Assembly (NCBI GenBank): GCA_964036295.1
Contig: OZ038464.1
Coordinates: forward strand, 15,306,443-15,370,442
DNA: 64,000 bases
Source of the DNA: Plumapathes pennacea
Taxonomy: Eukaryota; Cnidaria; Anthozoa; Antipatharia; Myriopathidae
Direction: 5' to 3'
Of this stretch, positions 1-10,326 are shown piece by piece (the first letter of the stretch is position 1; each line of letters begins with the position of its first letter). Below the pieces are notes generated by a model. It was given only the letters and a program-made list of their open reading frames with translations. It searched no databases and was not told the origin of the DNA. The translations under genes were made by a program, and so were the position numbers.

Positions 1-1280
1 AGGGATTGATAAAATTCCTTTACGAGTCATAAAGAACTGCCTTCCAGCCATTCTTCCATCCGTGACATCCATTATTAACTACTGGCGTTTTCCCAGACGC
101 TTAGTGGAAAATAGAAGAAGTGACTCCAATCCCAAAGAACGGCGATCACGAGCAGCCAAGCAACAACCGTCCAATATCGCTCCTACCTATACTATCAAAG
201 GTATGCGAAAGGATTGCACTGAATCAATTCCTGCCCTAACCTTGCGTCCAACAACCGATTGTCGACAAAACAAAGCGGTAACAAAAAGGGACACTCCACC
301 GAGACCTCCCTCATACAAACAACTGACACCATCTTGAGTGCCATGGACCAAAAGAAAACAACGGCCGTCGTGTTACTGGACATCAGCAAAGCGTTTGATA
401 GCATTAATCATGATATATTGATCAACAAACTGCAAGACATAGGCACATCATCCTCAGCCCTGCCATGGTTCGGAAGCTACCTATCCAACAGACGCCATGC
501 AGATGGTCTACATCAACTCGGCGCTATCCGACGCGCTACCAGTGGTGAGTGGTATCCCACAAGGCAGTATCTTAGGGCCGCTACTCTTCACACTCTGCGT
601 CAACGACCTACCATCAGTTCCACAGAGTTGCTTACCCGAGTGCTACGTCGACGACACCAAACTCTATTAGTCCTTCCCGGTACACAACCACGAATATGCC
701 ATGATCGACATGAACGAAGACCTCCATAGAATTCGCAACTGGTGTTTCGACAATCTCTTACTTCTAAACCCAGAAAAGACCAACATGATTGTCTACGGGA
801 GCAAACAGATGCTATCAAAGGTCCAAGATTTCCAACTTCACTTCCTTGGAAAAGAACTCTTGCCAAAAGAAACAGTCAAAGACCTCGGAGTAACATTTGA
901 CAACAGACTATCCTTTGATGACCATACTTTAAAAACTGTATCATCCTGTATGTCAAGTTTAGGCCAAATAAGCCGGACGAAACACATGTTCGATAGAGGT
1001 CTACTCATAACCATAATTAACGCTTTAGTTTTTAGTAAGCTCTTTTATGGTTCATCCGTCTGGTCCAACACTTCAGAACGCAACATTCACAAACTCCAAA
1101 GCATACAAAACTTTGCGGCGAGAATTATCTGCGGCACACGCAAATACGAAAGAACTGCAATGGATTCCCGTTAAATCCCAACTATATTATCGTGATGCAA
1201 TACTCGCTTTTAAATGCATGACGGGGATGATCTGTCATGCATTTGATGAACCTAATGAACCTGATACATTCGCTTCTTAA
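1..1280 (+). pseudogene. Degenerate LINE reverse transcriptase (CR1/L2/jockey-like), truncated at both ends
   Basis: Translation in shifting + frames gives the ordered landmarks of a non-LTR retrotransposon reverse transcriptase. There is a GIDKIP-type N-terminal block at the window edge, NNRPISLLP near 160-190, motif A LLDISKAFDSINHD (about 376-414), motif B GIPQGSILGPLLF (about 550-590), motif C YVDDT (about 643-660), then the thumb with NPEKTNMIVYG and a C-terminal LQWIPVKSQLYYRD. The enzyme would copy its own RNA by target-primed reverse transcription. Frames are broken near 236, between motif A and motif B, just after motif C (in-frame TAG after TKLY) and near 1150, so it cannot be expressed. 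No endonuclease domain is present because the window starts inside the RT. The 3' end stops around 1260-1280 where sequence shared with the 1.75-kb repeat begins. Family identity is secure; the exact clade is not. Confidence 0.88.
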
Positions 1281-1430
1281 AGGTTGAGAGAATCTACATT
1301 TTGAGCTTAGGAGTGAAGGGGTCGGCCAGCAAAAAAAAAACAACAGGAGTAACGCGTAGCATCTCATTTTCATACACAGTCGATTTTAATAGTTTGACTT
1401 CGAACACCTAATTTTAATCACAGGCCACGA
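1273..1430 (+). repeat. Sequence shared with the 1.75-kb repeat (14004-14112)
   Basis: This stretch matches 14004-14112 and, inverted, about 53985-54115. Shared landmarks in order are GCTTCTTAAAGGTTGAG, a CGATT(T/A)..TAGTTTGAC block, and a pyrimidine-rich end running into CAG followed by GGCCACGA. Here it carries an extra A-rich insertion around 1330. It supplies the splice acceptor of the coiled-coil exon that follows, so that acceptor appears to be repeat-derived, or else the repeat once captured this intron-exon boundary. Confidence 0.6.
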
Positions 1431-1563
1431 AGAAGAACTAAGAAAGCTGGAGGAACTGAAGAAGCTTGACGAACTGAAGAAGCTTGAGGAATTAAAGAAA
1501 CTTGAAGAACTAGAGATGTCTGGTGAACTGATGAAGCTTGATCTACGAAAGAAGCTGCATACG
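1424..1563 (+). CDS. Candidate coiled-coil exon (EELKKL hexapeptide repeats)
   Basis: A TTAATCACAG acceptor precedes 1424 and an ACG/gtaggt donor follows 1563. Reading with two bases completing a split codon gives an open 46-codon exon of Glu/Leu/Lys repeats: four near-copies of EELKKL, then a less regular GELMKLDLRKKLHT. The DNA shows an 18-nt direct repeat under the hexapeptide, so it probably grew by slippage. The pattern predicts an amphipathic, probably coiled-coil helix that could mediate oligomerisation. The exon leaves in phase 0, which matches the phase-0 start of the kinase exon 2.4 kb downstream. No methionine start is visible, so the 5' part of the gene would lie upstream. It could also be a low-complexity remnant of a repeat; transcript support is needed. 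Confidence 0.5.
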
Positions 1564-3159
1564 GTAGGTATAGAAATATATACATAATACGTAATAGTTA
1601 CAAATAAACGATTACATAAAAGCTACTGAGTTAGACAATGTTTAGGATTACTTCAACAATGCTGAAATGCATCGCAAAAGACATTGTTTTTTCTAAACAC
1701 TAGCCGAAGCACCTGGTAAAACTGTGGGAATTCCAGCGAACACGACACTGATTACGAGAGGGAGAGAGTAAATAAGTAAATGATCGGATGACAAGCTAGA
1801 AATTAACCCGAATATTAGGCCATTTTTTTGGCTAATTTTTTTAATAGACTGGGGAGAGAGGAGAGAAATGAAAATTACGCCTGACACAAACCCATTCAAT
1901 GTCCCGTGTTGAACGTTGCGCTGATTGGATAATAAACAAAAGTTTGGGCACGTGCAGACACTGACTTGTCAATACTAGCACCACGCGCATATTTAATGAG
2001 CTACGGTCGTCAAATTGTCGCTCAATTTTTTCTTGTAACCCTCAAAGAAAGCCTAAATCTTTCCTAAAATCTTAAGCTCTTGCCTCACTAGTTTCTGCAG
2101 CGCTCAACTTTATTTCAAGCGCCTTGTCGTTGGTTAATAGTCGTCAGTATTATCGCCGTCGAGTTCAAGTTAAACCGTTGATTTGAATTGAAACAAAAGC
2201 GACGAATATAAAAAAAAGACTCACAAAAAAAAAAAAAAAAAACTAAAAGAAACCACTCCCTGATTAATCGAGCAACGTACTGTTTGAATGCGCTGGCGGA
2301 ACCGGCAGAATAATATTCAGCGAATGTCTCGCTCAATCAGCTAAAATCACTCGCACAAATGAATGTGAGCAGCCTACTTTTTTTGCGATCGGACGCATGT
2401 CAATCAAAAACCAGAAGTCATACAATATTCGCATATCATACAGTTCTGGTTATAAGCCCTGGGCCTATACAATTTTGAAAGAATTTTTGGGAGCATTATA
2501 ACCGGGAAAAATAAAGGGGGGGGGGGGGGGGGGGGGGGGGGCTTATAACCGGGAGGACAAAAACGTCTGAAGTGCGTTCCATTTAAAATATATATTTTTG
2601 TTTAATCGGGCCCATTTAAATTGAACAACAGTGTTTAGAAGCATGCAACAATAACAGTAAAAGCTTTGGAACATAAACGTGCCCAGAAAAAAAGTGGTAC
2701 ACGTACAACGACGTTCGAGCTGCTATCCTACTGGTACTCCATCGGGCTCATCTGCTTCATATTCCTTCATATTATTCTTATATTATCCTCAGGGTCATTG
2801 TCTCACTCTCAAGACCATCGATTTTATTCTGCGTACCGTATATCTTAGCAGACTTTTTATTTTATTTTAACCATTTAATCATTTTAATTTATCGTTTTGC
2901 CATTTTTTCATTTTATCTTAAATCATTTTATCAAAAGTTGTCTTGTCTTACAAGACTGGGGGGGGGGGGGGGAGTTTGCAGATTTAGCTGCTTGAACTGC
3001 ACAAAGAGGGAAAGCTACTATGACGTGTTTATAGAGTTTTTAGTCTCCTGCCGACTCTTTCTTTTGGTTTTAATTATTGTTGTGATTTCGTGTATCAACT
3101 GAGTAATTTCGAGCAATACGTTTAATCCAAAATGGTTCTGTGCAATAAGCGTGCATTTA
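1564..3159. other. Non-coding stretch with homopolymer G runs
   Basis: No convincing exon or gene seen. It holds a 26-nt G run at 2516-2541, flanked on both sides by related sequence containing TTATAACCGGGA, and a 15-nt G run at 2958-2972. An A run lies at 2224-2241. If 1424-1563 and the kinase exon belong to one gene, this is intron. Confidence 0.5.
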
Positions 3160-3355
3160 ATAAATTTCCACTGGTTTGCCGTGGTGTGGCCTCTTATTTA
3201 CCACGATTTACGTCATCACATGGTCAAAATGTTGTGGACTCACGAGGCGCTTCGCCGAGTGAGTCCGCAACTAATTTTGACCATGTGATGACGTAAATCG
3301 TGGTAAATAAGAGTCCACACCACGGCAAACCAGTCGAAATTTATTTTTTACCACA
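3160..3355. mobile_element. Palindromic MITE-like element, about 195 bp
   Basis: The left half (TAAATTTCCACTGGTTTGCC through the CACATGGTCAAAAT block) is repeated as its reverse complement in the right half, ending GGCAAACCAGTCGAAATTTA. The two arms of roughly 85 bp are nearly identical. The centre has its own smaller hairpin, GGACTCAC...GTGAGTCC, around 3236-3269. There is no coding capacity. This is a foldback or MITE structure; I cannot assign a superfamily because no clear target-site duplication stands out. Confidence 0.7.
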
Positions 3356-3934
3356 ACATTTAGAAATATACAGGAAACTTTCGTTGTATTTCGCTGCAAA
3401 ACGTGACATGCTGGCGTCAGCATCGTTGTCTGGACTCTTATTTACCACGGTAAATCGACCAATCAGAGAGCAAGAAACTAGTGTGTTGTGGTAAAAATGT
3501 TAATTTAATGAATACTTTATTGTGGAAACATTGGCTTCTCATTGGTCGAGAAATTTGATAACATCATATTTGTGTTCAGATTTGTATAATTCCTTTCCAG
3601 TTTCATAGCTGGAAATTTAAACAAGAGAAAATCAAAGCAGTGGTGCTTGTGCTTATTGTGCTCGTGTCATGCGTTGTTATTTTTCCGAGTTTGCCAGTTT
3701 AAACTGAGGGCGCTTTGAATCATCAGTCGTTCTAATGTCGAACCTATCACATGTGTGAGGCCTATTTAAGACAAAGAATGTAACGAAACATGAAGCCCCA
3801 CAACGGCCTATGGAATAAGATTTTTTGCGGTGACGGTAGAAGTGGAATTGTTTTCTGTATGGATTCTAGTTTAAATTTGAGTTGTTACATTTGCTCTTTT
3901 CCACTAATAAATAGGCACATTCCTTTTCTAACAG
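3356..3934. other. Probable intron upstream of the kinase exon
   Basis: No exon seen. A partial echo of the preceding palindrome occurs at 3430-3460 (GGACTCTTATTTACCACGG). The end is pyrimidine-rich (TCCTTTTCTAACAG) and makes a good acceptor for the kinase exon. Confidence 0.5.
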
Positions 3935-4732
3935 GGTGAAATAGTGGGGGATATTCAGTGTCATAAAGCACAAGTCCTTGGTGAGGGAAGTAAAGGCACT
4001 ATGGTTTACGAAGGAACTTTGGTGTCTTCTGGAAGAAAAGTAGCCGTGAAAAGAATGGTCGCACAAATTTTTGACCTGAAAGAAGCTGAGCGACTAAAGC
4101 AATTGGATCATCCCAACATTATTAAGTGTTTGGGAATTGAAATTAAGGAGGACTTTATATACTTGGCACTGGAATATTGCCAGAAAACTCTGAGGAGATG
4201 TGTAGGAGAGAACGACTTTCAAAGAGAGGAAAGTGGTGTTGACAGACTTCAGTGCCTTAAAGACGTCACTTCAGCAGTGGAATACCTCCATGATAAGAAC
4301 ATCTGTCACCGGGACATCAAGCCGGACAACATTTTATTGTCAGCCTCCCAACCCGTTCGTTTTGTTTTGGCCGACTTCAATACTGCGAGAGAATCCTGCT
4401 CAGAATCAATTTCAACGCATATTGGCGTTTTTGTTGGGACCATGGGCTACATAGCACCAGAAGTGTTCAACCCCTCAACAAAAATTACTAACAAAATTGA
4501 CATTTTTTCACTTGGATGTGTGTTTTATTACACACTCGCTAACAAATGTCATCCCTATGGTTCAGTGAGACACCCGAAGGAATGCCAAGGAAACATTAAT
4601 CGTGCCCAACAGCCGGTTCTCAAGGAAACTGCTTTCCTTGAACACGCGTGGACCAAACCAATTATCGAAGCGATGATTTCTTTCCGTCCTGATAAACGGC
4701 CATCTGCTAGAGATGTCTTGAAGAGTCTTGAG
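3935..4732 (+). CDS. Protein kinase domain exon, IRE1/RNase L-like
   Basis: A single open exon of 266 codons encodes an almost complete Ser/Thr protein kinase domain. Counting from the exon start, the glycine loop LGEGSKGTMVYEG lies at 15-27, the VAVK lysine is residue 39, and the catalytic loop HRDIKPDN has its aspartate at 127. The metal-binding motif is ADFN (Asp147) where most kinases have DFG. It is followed by GTMGYIAPE, DIFSLGCVFYY and a terminal RPSARDVLKSLE. The pattern (VYEG, VAVKR, DHPNII, IFSLGCVFYY, KRPSA) is closest to the IRE1/RNase L family as I know it. Lys39 and both aspartates are kept, so activity is plausible despite DFN. No KEN ribonuclease domain follows. Acceptor CTAACAG at 3934 and donor GAG/gtattt after 4732 give a 0-0 exon; reading through instead adds VFNYVPV and a stop at 4756. 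Confidence 0.9.
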
Positions 4733-4756
4733 GTATTTAATTATGTACCAGTATAA

Positions 4757-5499
4757 ATTTAATTAGTTAGTTATTTAGTTTTGAGCTCAGAAAACCACCT
4801 GTGGCCTTAATTTATATTTTCTAGAGATTAGCACGAAGTCCTTGATTTGCTTTAAATTACTGCAAAGATCGCTTGCGTTAGTTTTCTGTATACAGTGGAT
4901 GTGGAAGCTTGAATTTTTTTCTGGGCTTTCTTTGGAACGTGCGAAGATCTTTATCGGTAATGTTGCTATGTTTTGCAGCTGCTTATCAACATCCATCAAT
5001 GGCTAGTCATATTCTTTCAAAAATTAACAAGGTTTTTAGATAATTTTTTATGCCCTTATTTCTGACCTGTGTTTTAGCTCGTTATCTAATCCGCCCCCTT
5101 CCCCTTGTCAAATATCTATTTTTATCCCTTACGGTTATCTGTTATAAAGTGCTTATAACAGCACCTTTTTTGTTGGTACACACTTGCATCGAAAGTGACC
5201 TTTAACCTTGCTCGACCTGAACAAAAGATGTGCTAGACCAAAATGTGATAAGGACACACTTGTAACGCAAGCGTGTATGCCTGCATTGTAGTTTGTTCTA
5301 TAATATAATGGTCGCATTTCACACACGTCGTAGTTCACAAAATCACAGGTTTTACACGTTAGCCTATTCATTCATCTTACTATAAAAACATGAACTTTTA
5401 AAAAACAAAGACGTCAATTATGTATTTATATCTGTCTTTATTTGTATTTATATATGCGAACAATCGTATTTCTGTCGTGTTTGGTTTTATTGCCACCAG
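4757..5499. other. Intron or 3' flank; no gene seen
   Basis: AT-rich sequence without a supported exon. It ends in a pyrimidine-containing acceptor-like sequence (TTTTATTGCCACCAG). If the kinase exon is terminal, 4733-4756 would be its last coding bases and this stretch its 3' untranslated region plus intergenic DNA. Confidence 0.4.
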
Positions 5500-5587
5500 A
5501 AACCAGAAGTTAGTTTTATGATGTTCTCAGCAGCGCAGGAGGAAACGATAAGTCCCGAAGCGGGCGGGGAATCCACTTCAATTATCA
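5500..5587 (+). CDS. Candidate linker exon (phase 0 to 1)
   Basis: An acceptor (TTGCCACCAG) and a donor (ATCA/gtaaga) enclose 88 nt that are open in phase 0, encoding a peptide beginning KPEVSFMMFS and ending GGESTSII. It would join the phase-0 end of the kinase exon to phase-1 exons downstream. There is no recognised domain; the peptide is polar and probably a flexible linker. Support is only splice signals, an open frame and phase fit. Confidence 0.4.
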
Positions 5588-5880
5588 GTAAGAGTCTATT
5601 TATTGTTTGATGTACGTTTTTATTGTTCAGGATATTTTTTCCAGAGAAGCGCGCATAAACATTACAATTTTTTTTTTTTTTTTTACATAAAGTACGTTAC
5701 TGTCGTTATCACATTGGAAGCGGTTCGTTCCGCCGCTGCTTGTTTTCCTTTAGTGCTTGGTTTATGCAGTAGTTTTAACCATTTGTATGGGCAGCTGACA
5801 GGTTGTTTGACATTTTAGGGCCATCACAAGTTACGTATATACCATATACCATACCATACCAATGCAGATCTGCATTTTAG

Positions 5881-5973
5881 GCTTCATTTTTTATGTCCAC
5901 CGTTACACGAAGTCGAACAAAATGCCTTCGAACAATTCCTCACGAAACATCACTGGGCATTCAACTGCAACAG
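5881..5973 (+). CDS. Candidate Ser/Thr/Asn-rich linker exon (phase 1-1)
   Basis: Between a TGCATTTTAG acceptor and an ACAG/gtaacc donor lie 93 nt open in phase 1 on both sides. The peptide starts FIFYVHRYTK and ends RNITGHSTAT, rich in Ser, Thr and Asn. No domain is recognised. It matches the phase of neighbouring exons. The acceptor is weak, so the true 5' boundary may be elsewhere. Confidence 0.3.
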
Positions 5974-6920
5974 GTAACCCCGGCAGGCTCTATTACGTCA
6001 GAAGTTCCACTAGTGTAAAGGTTATACGTTTGTCGTTAGAGTGAGGCTCTTCAAGGAACAGAAAATCTCTAGGTCAGCCTCAGGAATCTTTTTTGAACGT
6101 GCCTTAAAACTTGCACTGCCTAGCTGACTTTCTGTTCCCTTCTTTTGCTTTTATTTAGTAGCAGTGGGTCCTGCGAGTCGTTCTAAAAATACGCGAGTTT
6201 GTCAGTGTGTTTCGGTAACGCTGTTTCCTAGGTTCCTTCGAAATCGGACTGGATTTAAGCCGGGTCATGATGTTTAACATGCAACACGCCTAAATTTTTC
6301 CGAAAACCGTCATTCTTCATTCAAAACCAATTGAAATGGAAGGATTTTCACATCGTTGCCCATGCAAAGCAGCTTGTTCGCTCACAGAATGTTTGCCACG
6401 TTCCATGATAGAAAAACCGGCCTGAGCTGTTCCTCACATGTAACAGCAAAAATGCGAAACCGTTCAATAAACACATGCTGTCTTTATACGGCTGCGTACG
6501 CGACGTTTCGGGACTAATATGAGTTGTTTTGATTGAAATGCATTGCCAGACATTATTGCTTCTGCACTTCACTGTCCACTCCAGAGCTGGCTTAACCTTA
6601 GTGTCGCTTTAATTCCCAAGTTCAAGTGACAACACGGTGCAGTGTTCAGTGCATAATAACCTGTCGAATTCAGTACGCTTAGTCAATGACTTGTTTCTGA
6701 GATACATCAATTTTTGAAAGTGTCCCAAGAACTTTTGTCACTGATTGTCTGAGACTACGTGTATCAGTTTATTCGTAATCTATAAGTTTCAGCCGGGAAA
6801 GACTTGCACTTTTCTGTTAAATCCGACAAGATAGGATACCGCATTAGACGTAGATTTCATTGAACCTTTTGAATTGGAGTCTGATCGTAGATTTTATGCG
6901 AGATTGTTCTCCTTCTGCAG
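5974..6920. other. Probable intron; region resembles 55.6-55.9 kb
   Basis: No exon supported. The block around 6265-6340 (landmarks ACATGCAACACGCCTAAA, CCGAAAACCGTCATT, AAAACCAATTGAA) recurs at 55710-55785, and the GAAATGCATTGCCAGACATT region near 6535 matches about 55860. This suggests an old duplication of this part of the locus to the distal gene segment. Confidence 0.5.
6670..6748 (+). repeat. Direct repeat, copy 1 (partner 7268-7346)
   Basis: A 79-bp block beginning CAGTACGCTTAGTCAATGAC and ending near TGATTGT recurs at 7268-7346 with only a few differences. The two copies are 598 bp apart in the same orientation and flank the 45-nt candidate exon. No coding role seen. Confidence 0.85.
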
Positions 6921-6965
6921 TTTCAAATTACACCGACAAAAGCAAGGAGACTGAGCCAGAGAAAC
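6921..6965 (+). CDS. Candidate 45-nt linker exon (phase 1-1)
   Basis: Acceptor TCCTTCTGCAG and donor AAAC/gtgaga delimit 45 nt, open in phase 1, encoding SNYTDKSKETEPEK. It is a short charged linker. A similar charged linker exon lies at 55276-55362 ahead of another ankyrin exon, which mildly supports this call. Confidence 0.4.
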
Positions 6966-7267
6966 GTGAGACCTCTGTGGTTACCCGTGAATTACGTGTG
7001 GTGGCCATATTTTACTAATACACAAAATTCCGAGCAAGAACAGAGTTAAACACTTAGTCGGTTGAAAAGCTTTGCAAGACACATCATGTGCTCACAATGA
7101 AAACGATTTGCTGGGAATGTACAGAGAGACCACGAGTAACCGCTGTGATTAAACAGTAACAGAGTATTTGTTATTATCGGTGTGGTTACTCGTGAGAAAT
7201 TGTGTTGGTTTCAAACGCGCTTTTGTCAACTCATACGTTTCCGAAGAGAAAAATGGTTTCGCGCCTT

Positions 7268-7346
7268 TCAGTACGCTTAGTCAATGACTTGTGTCTGAGA
7301 TACATCAATTTTTGAAAGTGTCCCAAGAACTTTTGTCATTGATTGT
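7268..7346 (+). repeat. Direct repeat, copy 2 (partner 6670-6748)
   Basis: Near-identical second copy of the 79-bp block. The flanks differ between copies, so only this core was duplicated. Confidence 0.85.
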
Positions 7347-7469
7347 AACTCCAGTTACCAATTTGGAATAGCTCAGTCGCCATCATTTTCTCGTCTGGAT
7401 TTAAATCTTGCTCTAGGGCCACGTTTATAAAGGAAAAAGTTGTCCTGGATACCCGAGACAACCTCCCCA

Positions 7470-7488
7470 CCCCCCCCCCCCCCCCCCC
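7470..7488. repeat. Poly-C run, 19 nt
   Basis: An uninterrupted C run preceded by ACCTCCCCA. Like the G runs at 2516, 2958 and 52308 it is a likely length polymorphism and a weak point for sequencing accuracy. Confidence 0.95.
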
Positions 7489-7738
7489 GAGTTACCCGAG
7501 CCGAGCTAGCTTTTCGCTTATTCCTTTGAAAAATTTAAACAACCGTTTACATGAGGATCGAGAAGTAGTCTTGAAAAGTTACACGCCACAAATGTCTCCA
7601 GATGACGAGCGACAACGGTGTGTGATACGAGTAACCGCTAAACTCTAATAATTGATGTCAGAAGAGTGTGACACGAAATATTTTTTTCTTTTTCATCTTT
7701 TGTAATAATGCTCCTTTTTCGTAATCTTTAATTTTCAG

Positions 7739-7948
7739 AGAAGCCTTCCGCTTATCAATTCATCGAAGCTGATGCTAAAGGTTGGAGCTCATTTCATCAC
7801 GCATGCGCTGGAGGGAATGTAAAGTTGATTAAGATGCATCTGCAGAAAGGAGTGGACATCAATCTTTCCATTAATGACGGCGAAACCCCACTGTTGTGTG
7901 CAGCACAAAATGGCCATGTTGGTGCGGTCAGCCTTCTCCTTTCCGAAG
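7739..7948 (+). CDS. Ankyrin-repeat exon, divergent (70 codons)
   Basis: Acceptor TTTAATTTTCAG and donor GAAG/gtaccg bound 210 nt that are open and phase 1 at both ends. After a short lead (KPSAYQFIE) it encodes two ankyrin repeats: DAKGWSSFHHACAGGNVKL then INDGETPLLCAAQNGHVGAV, ending LLLSE. The GETPLL and GH motifs match the ankyrin consensus, a protein-binding helix-turn-helix-hairpin stack. It is clearly related to the 198-nt exons of the array but diverged in sequence, and it appears to be the first ankyrin exon 3' of the kinase and linker exons. Splice sites and frame are good; membership of the same transcript as the kinase is inferred. Confidence 0.85.
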
Positions 7949-9919
7949 GTACCGTATGTTTTTCGTCCTTTGTAGCAATACACAGTAAATGTACAGTATA
8001 TGTGGCAGGTTAGGAGCAGTAGTGAGGCAAACTTTGAAGCCAGTCGAGGAAATGTAGCAGAATGAGTGTGTTGTCCGTGTGCAGTTTTTTGTCAATGTGC
8101 CGTTATCCAAGGTTTTAACACTGACATTATCTAAATGAGTTTAATCACCGCTGTCCAACTAAATGTGTGTATCCATCTCGTCTTGCCCTTTCACTTGATC
8201 TTAGATAGTTTGACGGACAGAGGATAGAGGTGTAAGGGGCAAGAAGAGAGTGACTGTGATAAGCTGCAGTTATTCTATTTAGAACCTTGTTCCGGGATTC
8301 CAGTTCCTGTTAAAAACTCTGCAGTTGGGCAATTATACCACACTATGTTAGCCTGACGGCGTAACACTGCGTGCAGTGTTGCAAATTCAAGTAGAAATAT
8401 CTTCTACTTCAGCAACATTGCACGCAACAATTGCACGGTATTTCCATCCAATTGCGTGTAGCATTGCGTGGGACAACTGCGTCGTGTGTCCCATGTTACT
8501 GTTAAAACTTCGTGAAATATCAACTTTTTACGAGATGGCAGCATGAACATAAGAGTGCTGTTGATAAATGTTTGCAAAAGTCCCCTCGCAGCAAGTTGCA
8601 GCAAGAAAATTTTAAACGTATTAAAATGTGACAAAGTGTTCGCTGTACCACCTGCCTGGATTTCGAATACTAAACTCCGAACTTTTTTCTAGTGGTAAAG
8701 TACAATTGTCGTTTATCTTGCACAGTTAAAAAGGGCGTTGTACTTTTTGAAGTATTTCTGAAAAAAGAAAAAATGTTTTGATTTCGTTGAACCCTCAATT
8801 TGTTGCGCCCTGTTAAAATCTCGTAATAAAGTGGAAGCCATTTCGTTTCATGACCGAGTTGTTGGTCTAGTAGCTGTACAAGAGTGGATGTTATTTATAC
8901 AGTACGTTACTCGATTCACTGATTTCCTTTAGTGCTACAATCGCAATATGCCAACTGGAGGTTTTGCAGCCGGCTCTAGCAAAACTCGAGAATGTGAATT
9001 GAGCTTTTAATCAAAACAAAAAATGTTTTCGCAAAAAATACTCCAAAAAGTGCGCAAACGTATGTTAGCAAGTATAGAAGCAATTTCCACAACCTTCGGG
9101 CCTACAGGGCTTTCGAAATGTTTCTTCAGTCGATTATAGACGACGAAGACTTCTTTTGTAATACAACGGTTAGTGAATACAATTGAACAAGACGAGAATA
9201 TCGCTAGAGCAGTAAACAAGCGTCTCGCGTTCCTTTCATTAAATTTGTGACAGCGCTGGCAAAAGTCGCATAGAAGAATCAAAATTTAACAACAAAGAAA
9301 CCCTGTTTTTCTGAATAAGGATGGCCGCTTTGGTTAAAAAAATTCACCGTTTGTGAAAGTCAAAAATTGTCATATCAACTGTGCATGAAACAAGATGAAT
9401 CACGAAACTTGCTTCCAGTTGGCGTAGAGGGACATCCTCGCTCTTGTCTTCAGAGATTCTTAAGATATGAAGGATTCTGTTTCATCAAACCGTAAAATAT
9501 ATAGTATGCTTGTGGTATGCTGCTGTGTAAAACCCTAAACTAATTACAACAATTACAGTAGCTTTCTTCATTGCGACTTTTGGAGTAAGGCTTTTAAAGC
9601 ATCCTATTTTGGACCCACGTAAAACAGAAGTTATCTTAATTTGGCGCGTAAACCCGATCTGCTTCTGCTCAGCTCTGCTTCTGTTTCTGGCAAAGTGCAA
9701 CAAAATATAATGCGATTGAGCGAGCGTTCAGCAGCAACACTGCTTTAGCTGCTTTTGGCGTTGGTACACAAGAAGATCAAAAGGTGGTTTTACCTTCGAG
9801 CAAAATCATCAAAATCAAAATATATGTTAATACATCACTGATAAAAATATGGTAAATAGCACATTTTGGTTGAAGAAAAACGTATTCTAAATAGTCTGAT
9901 GAGAGAGTTATTGCAGATT
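7949..9919. other. Long intron-like stretch, no exon seen
   Basis: No supported coding sequence. The only structure I see is the imperfect hairpin at 8369-8427. The sequence then approaches a decayed ankyrin unit. Confidence 0.5.
8369..8427. repeat. Imperfect inverted repeat
   Basis: TGCGTGCAGTGTTGC...AAGTAGAA is followed after a few bases by TTCTACTTCAGCAACATTGC...ACGCAA, its approximate reverse complement. The arms are about 27 nt. It could be the centre of an old MITE. Confidence 0.6.
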
Positions 9920-10069
9920 GGTTTTTCGAGAATTACAGATTTCCACAGGATAGTAGGTGAAACGGCTTCTTTAAGAAATTGTTTTTTGGACAAAGGATTT
10001 GAGATTGACTGCGTTTACAAGCAAGCTCTTATAGCCGATTCATCGCCGTAACGTTCCTGCTGTCAAGAG
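9920..10069 (+). pseudogene. Relic of a 198-nt ankyrin exon
   Basis: The middle part (TTTTTTGGACAAAGGATTTG, then AGATTGACTGCGTTTACAAGCAAG) and the end (CCTGCTGTCAAGAG before a gt) align with the array exons, but the first repeat is scrambled and the second has lost about 50 nt including the TPLL segment. The reading frame is broken. The intron after it matches the array intron in degenerate form, so this is an older, decayed array unit. Confidence 0.8.
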
Positions 10070-10326
10070 GTATTGGGTTATATGTTTTGGATTCATCTAA
10101 AGGCCCGTTTACACATGCGATTTTAGTGGCGATTTTCGATGTAAACTACCTGCGATTCCATGGCGATTTGTCGCCGAGAAATCGCCGCTGTTTCAAACCT
10201 GCTCGAATTTAGATGCGATTTTGCGGCGATTTTGAGGCAAAAAGCTTCTTTGCCCTACCCCCAAGGGTGTTTTGTCGCGACAGGAAACAATACGGCGGAT
10301 GAAATTGTGATTGTAAACAACACTTG

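Noticed and set aside
3935-4756. Full RNase L or IRE1 orthologue
   Set aside because: Only the kinase domain is visible; there is no KEN ribonuclease domain after it and no transmembrane or luminal domain before it.
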